Origin: Elgaria multicarinata webbii
Lineage: Eukaryota > Chordata > Lepidosauria > Squamata > Anguidae
NCBI RefSeq assembly: GCF_023053635.1
Contig: NC_086182.1
Location: forward strand, 3,423,001-3,487,000
Direction: 5' to 3'
DNA length: 64,000 nt
The notes under the pieces were generated by a model. That model did no database searches. It had not been told where the DNA came from and saw only the letters and a list, made by a program, of their open reading frames with translations. The first letter of the stretch is position 1. Each line of letters begins with the position of its first letter. Of the stretch, positions 59,501-64,000 are shown one piece after another. A program made the translations under genes and the position numbers.

Positions 59501-59729
59501 CAGTTTCTTTCTTTGCTCTTATCATGATCTTTCTGCCGGCAAGTGCCAATCTGTTGGAAGATCAAGCCCTCCCCTAGCAATATCAGATAAGACTTGCCCC
59601 GTATGAGGAACTCTTCCTGCTATTTTATTTCCCCCTGAGTCAACATCACAGAACACCGAGCCCGTTTATTAGGCTGCGGCTGTACCTGGCACAACATGGT
59701 ACCTGCTCAGCAAGCAAACCACTCACCAT
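41651..59729 (-). CDS. ANXA4: Annexin A4, complete coding region
   Basis: Calcium-dependent phospholipid-binding protein with four annexin repeats, acting at membrane surfaces of epithelial cells. Coding exons: 59729-59727 (ATG only), 58660-58582, 53648-53554, 51779-51666, 49939-49849, 49252-49173, 48219-48163, 47625-47532, 46574-46479, 45458-45400, 42144-42022 and 41710-41651. The sum is 951 bases, 316 residues; human has about 320. The exon sizes 95, 114, 91, 80, 57, 94, 96, 59 and 123 are the classic annexin pattern. Type II calcium loops appear in each repeat: GLGTDED (about residue 26), GVGTDEG (98), RWGTDEA (182) and GLGTDDD (257). [40 protein letters not shown] and the C-terminal LCGGED identify A4 rather than another annexin. 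The start ATG is the last codon of its exon, so translation begins [15 protein letters not shown]. Confidence 0.96.
41781..41801. repeat. (TA)n microsatellite
   Basis: Uninterrupted TA repeats in the last ANXA4 intron. A (CA)n stretch follows at about 41900-41914. Confidence 0.85.
42326..42425 (-). mobile_element. tRNA-derived SINE, 3' half
   Basis: AGAACATAGGAAGAAGCTGC, ATACTGAGTCAGGCCCTAGG and ACTGACTGGAAGCCGCTCTC are the reverse complement of the 3' half of the SINE whose 5' end is seen at 58008. It lies next to an L2-type tail at 42190-42320. Confidence 0.6.
42665..43245 (+). mobile_element. L3/CR1-like LINE 3' part
   Basis: Segments such as AAGGGCAACTAAAATGATGA, GGAAGGACTTCTTCACACAG and GTTGGATAAATTCCTGGAGG correspond to the ORF2 C-terminus and 3' UTR of an L3-like element. 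The end GACTAGATGGACCCTTGGTC matches 31890-31925. An L2-type tail follows at 43243-43290. Confidence 0.7.
43489..43560 (-). repeat. L2-type 3' tail
   Basis: TTTATTTATTACATTTCTAT followed by CCGCCCAATAGCTGGAGCTC is the common tail found at several places in the window. Confidence 0.55.
44686..44970. mobile_element. hAT-type mini-element with perfect 8-bp TSD
   Basis: The left end TAGGGCTGTGCACGGAC and right end GGTGCACAGACCTA are inverted repeats flanked by GTTTTTAG (44678-44685 and 44971-44978). It is a shorter relative of 36120-36745. It lies in an ANXA4 intron. Confidence 0.88.
45732..46256 (-). mobile_element. LINE fragment inserted in the SINE, containing a tandem duplication
   Basis: It begins with an L2-type tail (TTTATTATTATGTTTTATAT) and is flanked by AACCATGA (45724-45731 and 46257-46264). 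It carries a 117-bp direct tandem duplication (45867-45983 and 45984-46100). Confidence 0.6.
45867..46100. repeat. 117-bp tandem duplication, two copies
   Basis: The units start ACCTTACACCAATT and end GGTT. Reading them side by side shows about two substitutions. Confidence 0.9.
47795..47935 (+). mobile_element. MIR/CORE-SINE-like fragment
   Basis: CATTTTATCCTCGCTACAGC, CCTGTGAGGTAGGTTATGCT and GGCCCAAAGTCACCCACTGA match the conserved core shared by MIR-type SINEs. Confidence 0.5.
49557..49670. mobile_element. Near-perfect palindromic hAT-like mini-element
   Basis: The two 53-base arms (49557-49609 and 49618-49670) differ at two positions, with an 8-base loop. The ends CAGCCTTCCTC and GAGGAAGGCTG are flanked by CGTTAGAG and TGTTAGAG (7 of 8 identical). 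It lies in an ANXA4 intron. Confidence 0.75.
50608..50725. repeat. Truncated palindromic mini-element
   Basis: CAGACTTCCCAAACCTGGTG, GATGGGAGTTGAAAACC and ACATCTGGAGGGTAC belong to the family at 58726-58844. The right end is missing where the solo LTR candidate starts. Confidence 0.5.
50726..51474 (-). mobile_element. Candidate solo LTR (retrovirus-like), fossil
   Basis: A 749-base stretch begins TGGGGCGACACA and ends with the reverse complement of TGTGGCGTTACA, giving TG...CA termini with short inverted repeats. It is flanked by GGTAC on both sides. On the minus strand it has an ATATAAGG box and a later AATAAA, in LTR order. No internal coding region accompanies it. The rest of the mini-element on its left does not resume on its right, which weakens the case. 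Family not determined. Confidence 0.4.
51838..52031. repeat. Fold-back element
   Basis: The left end GGCCTGTTCAGACAACATGC and the right end (reverse complement ACCCTGTTCAGATGATATGC) are inverted repeats. No transposase and no clear target duplication were seen. Related arms occur at 5468-5660. Confidence 0.5.
52960..53155 (-). mobile_element. tRNA-derived SINE
   Basis: Read on the minus strand, the head is CGTAGCTCAGTGGTAGAGCA (A-box-like) followed by CATGCTTTGCATCAAGAAGC and CCCAGGTTCAGCCCCTGGCC (B-box-like). It is the same family as 58008-58190. Confidence 0.65.
53470..53500. repeat. (GGGGGA)n tract
   Basis: Four to five tandem GGGGGA units on the plus strand lie just after the annexin repeat-1 exon in transcription order. 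The tract could form a G-quadruplex on the non-template side of ANXA4. Confidence 0.8.
53940..54210. repeat. Dispersed GGTTAAACAAGCCTC-type element
   Basis: GTGAGGGTTAAACAAGCCTC and CACAGTGGGCTGTTTGACTG recall the segments at 12400, 21800 and 37340. The borders are approximate. It lies in an ANXA4 intron. Confidence 0.35.
54549..56360 (+). mobile_element. L1 LINE, 5'-truncated, one frameshift
   Basis: It encodes the L1 ORF2 C-terminal third. The first frame reads [30 protein letters not shown] and [19 protein letters not shown]. The second frame (from 55311) continues with [18 protein letters not shown], the zinc knuckle [18 protein letters not shown] and [20 protein letters not shown], with a stop near 56195. 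The two frames overlap by 41 bases, implying one frameshift. The target duplication AAAAAAGTCTCAA is exact (54536-54548 and 56361-56373). It lies in ANXA4. Confidence 0.92.
56735..56910. repeat. Long near-perfect inverted repeat of LINE tails
   Basis: The left arm (56735-56822) and right arm (56826-56910) are reverse complements with about one substitution and a small indel. Both carry (TTTA)n outside and TTTCAGCACTTTCATCCTGC inside. The loop is only about 3 bases. Confidence 0.88.
56940..57590 (-). mobile_element. L2-type LINE 3' part, minus, with duplicated segment
   Basis: GCCCATAGCTGAAGCTCTCT (tail) is followed by ATCATTCCGTAATGGGGTGG and TGAGAAGGCCCTCTCCCTTA, the reverse of the ORF2 RERAFSVV region. 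A GATGTTGAGCATAGTG(T/C)(G/A)TGGATATTTTATGC segment occurs twice (about 57303 and 57383). Confidence 0.6.
58008..58190 (+). mobile_element. tRNA-derived SINE
   Basis: It has the head CCTAGCTCAGCGGTAGAGGG (A-box-like), then TTTGCATGCAGAA and the 3' part GTGGACCATTGATCTGACTC. The 3' half matches the reverse of 42326-42425. A partial third copy lies at 59175-59290. Confidence 0.65.
58726..58844. mobile_element. Palindromic hAT-like mini-element
   Basis: Its ends are CAGCCTTCCCCAACCT and AGGTTGGGGAATCCTG. Internally GACTACAACTCCCAGCAT pairs with AATTGTAGACCAAC. It is flanked by TTCTAGTG and TTCTAGCG (7 of 8 identical). It lies beside the ANXA4 exon at 58582-58660. Confidence 0.7.
59175..59290 (+). 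mobile_element. tRNA-derived SINE, partial
   Basis: CCCATAGCTCAGTGCTAGAG and CTCCATGCAGAAAGTTCTAG match the head of the SINE at 58008. The 3' part is lost. Confidence 0.55.
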
Positions 59730-59783
59730 GACAATAGTATCTCTCCAAAGTTCTGATATCAAAGCCCTCAAGCAAATGGTTCT
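59727..59783 (-). other. ANXA4: ANXA4 exon with 5' UTR and start codon
   Basis: The acceptor ATTGCAG precedes 59783 and the donor GTGAGT follows the ATG. The 54 bases before the ATG are untranslated. Placing ATG as the last codon of a short exon is the usual annexin arrangement. The first, non-coding exon was not found up to 64,000. Confidence 0.75.
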
Positions 59784-61300
59784 CTGCAATAAAACAAAGA
59801 AGAAGGGAATTACTTGAGATAATATTTAACAAACTACAGACACTGTGCACCTAGTAAAAGTAAGAAATGGTTAAGTCAACTCCCATGATACTGCCCAAAT
59901 ATTGAACAATCTTGGATGCTTTAAGACAAGTAAACATCTATGAACACCCTTACCGCAGGGAGTTACGGTCTCCCACAGAGCACATGCCCTAATGAATTGA
60001 GCTGCAGCCCCCACCCGCCCCAGACAACTAAGAACAGCAAAACACAATTCTAGGATTTTAAAGACTACATGGGGCAATTTGGTACAGCCTGCTAACCACT
60101 GAATGTAATTTACAAGGACCAGAGATTTTGCAGATGAAAAGAAAAGCTGCCTTGAACCTGGAGTATGTCCAAAGGATACACGCACGCACACACGGACCAT
60201 ATCCCACATCCTTCTCCTGTCCAGGTGTACATGTGGGTTCTCCAGAGGAGTCAGCGCCACCCACATAGTGTCATGAGAACAATGTCAAACAGGCTTAGGT
60301 CAAACACACTTAACAAAAACACAGCAAAACTGAAAATGCAAATATCCATCTATGTATCTACATTTCAACTATCCCAGTGCACTTTTCACAAATGAAAGAA
60401 AATATGAATTTTTCCTTATGTAAAAGGTGACCATCTGTTTGCTTCTTCAGCAAGTCAAGATGCCAAGAGACAAAGAGCTGACCTTTCTGTCTTACAGGGC
60501 CCAGATAAAGTCGGCTTCAAAACCTACCTCATTAAGCGAAGCCCCTAACCCATTTGTCTTCATCCCCAGTCAAAACCAAAATCAAGTACTACCTAACTGC
60601 ATTGTCTCACAATAATTTCTTGTATATTTCTCTCTTCGCTTTGGTGAAGCTTAAACGCTAAACTCCTGGAGGGAGGTGGGTTTTTTTCATGCTTATGTTA
60701 GTATACTGAAGTGTCATGTACACCAATGGTAGCATGTACATAGGAAGTACTATATTATCCATTGTTCCTCAAAGTCAAGGGCATGAGAAATGGTAGAAGC
60801 CACTAAAGCCTGTAGATACATTTCAAAGCTAGACTGTACTGATTTTACTACAGCACTAGAACTCTTCCTTAGTAGTTGACCTGCATTGTTCATAGATAAT
60901 AGATCCTCACAAAACAGCACATGAAAAAAATTCATGTGCAGGCCTTTACCATGCTGAAGGAGGAGTGAAGCCACACCTTAAGCCCTGACTTCATACATTC
61001 ATCCCCACACTGAGGGTCGTTATTTGCAATGGAGCCTAAACATAGGAGTTGTTGCTGATGCGTAGGGACGTCGCATGAGTGAGAGTCCTCATTGCAGGGG
61101 AATCCCAATTCTGAGAAGTCCCTACACATGAGCAGCACGTTTTGAAGCTCCTTTATAGAAAACCACACTCAAGATGTGGATGCACGCATGACTTCGTGGG
61201 CGGAGCTAAAAACACGGTCCCACTCGGTAAGGCCCTTCACATGAGTAACACGTAAACAGGGCTGTAGAATTCTGAGAATCATCAGTTCGTAGTACACCAG
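59784..61300. other. ANXA4: ANXA4 5' intron, little recognised
   Basis: No exon or RNA gene was seen. AAAACCTACCTCATTAAGCG near 60517-60537 may be a scrap of LINE ORF2. The remainder to 64,000 is mostly the repeats listed separately. Confidence 0.3.
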
Positions 61301-62400
61301 TACTTGCACTGGCTTCTAGTCTGTTTCCATACCTAATTCAAAGTTCTGGTATTTACCTTTGCAACCTTTACAAACAGATGGGAGCCATGTTACCTTTAGG
61401 ACCACCTCCTCCCATGTATACCTACCTAGACCTTAAGAATATCTTAAGGTCATCAGAGGGCATGCTCCTGGTGGACTTACAGCCGAACTGGAGTCCACCA
61501 GGAAAAGAGCCTTTAGTGTGGTAGCAGCCCCTTCTCTTTGGAACTTCCTGTCCCTGGAGGTCAGGCAGACGCCAACACTGTGCTTCTTCCAGCACCTCCT
61601 GAAAATAGCTCTTTTCCAGGAACCATTCCTCAACTGACCAGCCTCTTTTGTTATTGGTACATCTAATAGTAACATCTTCTGAGGCCTTCCTCCAGCTGCA
61701 CCCGCTAAAGGAGGTGCAGCAGATGGCTACTAGAAAGAGGGCCTTTTTCTAGGGTGACTCTATGAAAAGGAGGACAGGGCTCCTGTATTTTTAACAGTTG
61801 CATAGAAAAGGGAATTTCAGCAGGTGTCATTTGTATATATGGGGAACCTGGTGGAATTTCCTCTTCATCACAACAGTTAAAGGGCAGGAGCTATACTAGA
61901 GTGACTAGATTTAAAAGAGGGCAGCTTTAACGGGTGTGATGAAGAGGAAATTTCACCAGGTTCTCCATATATAAAAATGACACCCGCTGAAAATCCTTTT
62001 TCAATACAACTGTTAATGATACAGGAGCCCTGTCCTCCTTTTCATAGGGTCACCCTACCTTTTTCAGTGGTGGCACCCCAGGTGTGGAAGTCCCTCCCAA
62101 AAGAGGTTTGCCAGGCACCTACACTGTGGCCTTTTCAGCATCACATCAGCACTTCTCTATTTTTCCAGGCCTTTCAATCTTAAAAACTTTTAGTGCTTTT
62201 TAGATCTTTTGTACTAATGTTATTTGCTGTTGCTGGTTTTACTCTGGTTTTGTGCTGCTGGTGGTTTTATTCCGTTTTCGACTTTATATTTGTGCCTTAT
62301 TGCTGCTTATGGTTTTTCATTTTTTACTTTAAATTGCCAAGAGAATTTCCACTATTGGTTGCTGTATAAACATTGTATAAACAAATTAAGAAGTCAAGTG
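61300..62400 (+). mobile_element. L2-type LINE 3' part carrying a hAT insertion
   Basis: Before the insertion the sequence resembles the L2 C-terminal region. It then reads ATRKRAFF, resuming after 62065 as SVVAPQVWKSLPKEVCQAPT and LFFQAFQS, the L2 C-terminal motif. It is interrupted at 61750-62057. The 3' UTR runs to about 62400. Frame breaks are present. Confidence 0.65.
61750..62057. mobile_element. hAT-type mini-element with perfect 8-bp TSD
   Basis: The left end is TAGGGTGACTCTATGAAAAG and the right end is its near-exact inverse (CTTTTCATAGGGTCACCCTA). The arms extend about 38 bases and longer internal inverted segments follow. It is flanked by CCTTTTTC on both sides (61742-61749 and 62058-62065), and it interrupts an L2 codon stretch. 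Confidence 0.92.
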
Positions 62401-62699
62401 ATTCCATTTATTGCATCACACCTTCTTTCCTCTTAGAGATTCTTGAGCTAAATTTACAACCAGGATTTACAGAAAATTTACAAGAGAGAACTCGCTTCAT
62501 GTCTAAAAGTTTTGCTAAAACACTGTACACATAAGTGAGAGGAATTGAACCCCATTGCCCTCAGCTCCGTCAGTTCATATACTTTTATTCCTCTCCTTTG
62601 GGCGCCAGAGCTGGCCTTAGAGAAAAGAGCAAAAGGCAACAGAACATAGCAAAGGTGGGGAGGAGAGATTCAATCTTCTCCTCACCTGTGAGTGTTTTT

Positions 62700-63045
62700 C
62701 CACTGTAGAACTAGAAAAGGTGAAGAAAAGGGCAACCAAAATTGATCAAGGGACTGGAGCAACTCTCCCATGAGGAAAAGCTACCAAGTGGTCGTGAGGG
62801 ACAGCAATTTGGATGGCTTTAAAAGGGGGTCAGAGAACTTCATGGACAATAAAGCTATCAATGGCTAATGGCTATATCTTACCTCCAGTATCGGCTGCCT
62901 CTGGATACCAGTTGCTGAGGAACATTAGGGGGAAGGGGCTATTAGCTCATGCCCTGCTTGGAGGCATCTAGCCAGCCATGTTGCAAACAGCATGCTGGAC
63001 TACCTAAGCCTTTGGTGTGATCCTGCTCAGCTCTTCTTATGTTCA
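62700..63045 (+). mobile_element. L3/CR1-like LINE 3' end
   Basis: AAAAGGGCAACCAAAATTGA, GGATACCAGTTGCTGAGGAA and GTGTGATCCTGCTCAGCTCT match 42665-43245 and 31715-31955. Two internal parts are deleted. Confidence 0.6.
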
Positions 63046-63524
63046 GATGTAAATGTAATAATTTGGTTTCTCAGCCTTGCAGTTTATTCAAATAATCCAA
63101 ATCCATTCCAGCTACAATACCGTCACCATTTGGTATCCTTTCCATCTATTTTGCATGGGCTTTAAAACAGCACCACGCAGAGCGATGAGAAACACAACAC
63201 TGAGCTCCTGTTTGCTGTTCTGTCCCTATTTCCTCTCTCCTGCTCCCTTGGAAAAACAAGACCAGTGATTTCCTTGGTTGGTTTCCACTGGCCGGCTGCA
63301 AGAATAACAAGCTTTTATTTATTCAAATCTCTACTTCCCACTTTTTCAGGTTGACAAGAGACGCCGATGTGGAGGTTCCGTTCAACTAGCATAGCTAGAT
63401 GCCTTTGACAGACTTACCTAATCCTTTTAAAAACCATATAAGCTGGAGGCCACCCCCACCACATCAGAATGTCAGCAGGGTTACCTGACCTGATCTCTTT
63501 CCGTGGCTGCTGCTGCTGCTGCTG

Positions 63525-63525
63525 C

Positions 63526-63573
<48 letters not shown>
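63525..63573. repeat. (ATT)n microsatellite
   Basis: About 16 uninterrupted ATT units follow a (TGC)n run at the 3' tail of an L2-type LINE. Confidence 0.9.
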
Positions 63574-63575
<2 letters not shown>

Positions 63576-64000
63576 TTGTATCCCGCCTTTTGCCCAATAC
63601 TGGGCCTCAAGGCAGCCTTACAAAATTTAAAACATATACATTTTAAAACCCATGAATAAAAATATACAAAAGTTAAAAATAAATTCCAATATTAAAACAT
63701 TTAAACATTCAAAATACATGACAATTTTAAAAGTCCTTAGCACAGACAGAGGCCCAGATTAATCACCAAAGGCCTCCTGAAACAAAAACGTTTTTGCCTG
63801 CCTCCGAAAGCACATCAAGGAGGGAGCCAGTCTAGCTTCCCTGGGAAGAAAGTTCCAGAACCTTGGAGCAACCACCAAGATGGCCCTCTCCCGTGTTCCC
63901 ACAAGGCGCGCCTGTGAGGATGGTGCGACTGAAAGAAGAGCTTCCTCAGAAGATCTCAAAGCACAGGCAAGCTCATAAGGGAGAACACGATCTTTCAGAT
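63574..64000 (-). mobile_element. L2-type LINE 3' part
   Basis: The tail GTATCCCGCCTTTTGCCCAA is followed by a minus-strand ORF2 end: EEALLSVAPSSQARLVGTRE and RERAILVVAPRFWNFLPREA. It runs off the window edge. It matches the tail at 28775-29030. Confidence 0.7.

Noticed and set aside
1-64000. CRISPR arrays, operons or prokaryotic features
   Set aside because: The window is spliced vertebrate DNA; the only short regular repeats are microsatellites.

Overview
The window looks like nuclear DNA of a squamate reptile (lizard or snake). It carries three vertebrate genes with conserved splice structures. The repeats are typical of squamates: CR1, L2-like and L1 LINEs, a Sauria-type tRNA SINE, another tRNA-derived SINE, and many small hAT-like elements. 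Family names come from reading the sequence, not from a database search.

Layout. (1) 1-22,502, minus strand: GMCL1 (germ cell-less homologue, BTB-BACK adaptor). Twelve coding exons are visible, and the last ~65 codons lie beyond the left edge. (2) 22,503-22,942: a CpG-rich divergent promoter with NRF1- and ETS-type sites. (3) 22,943-38,810, plus strand: TSR1 (40S ribosome maturation factor). Fifteen exons give 804 codons with all junctions in phase. (4) 38,811-41,650: a convergent 3' region shared by TSR1 and ANXA4. (5) 41,651-59,729, minus strand: ANXA4 (annexin A4). Twelve coding exons give 316 residues, and the 5' non-coding exon is probably beyond the right edge. (6) 59,784-64,000: the 5' intron of ANXA4, filled with repeats.

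The genes do not form one pathway: GMCL1 is a cullin-3 adaptor, TSR1 a ribosome assembly factor and ANXA4 a calcium-dependent membrane-binding protein. What is notable is the order. In human, GMCL1 and ANXA4 are neighbours on 2p13 while TSR1 lies on 17p13.3. Here TSR1 sits between them, inverted.

The introns record much transposition. Four hAT-type elements have perfect 8-bp target duplications, three of them containing TTTTT. Four copies of a palindromic hAT-like mini-element also have 8-bp duplications. Two L1 insertions have long target duplications; one sits 18 bases inside TSR1 intron 3 and stays in frame with the exon. A CR1 copy keeps a reverse transcriptase frame of over 550 codons. 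There are also several fold-back structures and one candidate solo LTR. I saw no clear new multi-gene system. The best leads are the gene order, the in-frame L1 at a splice donor, and the palindromic mini-element family.
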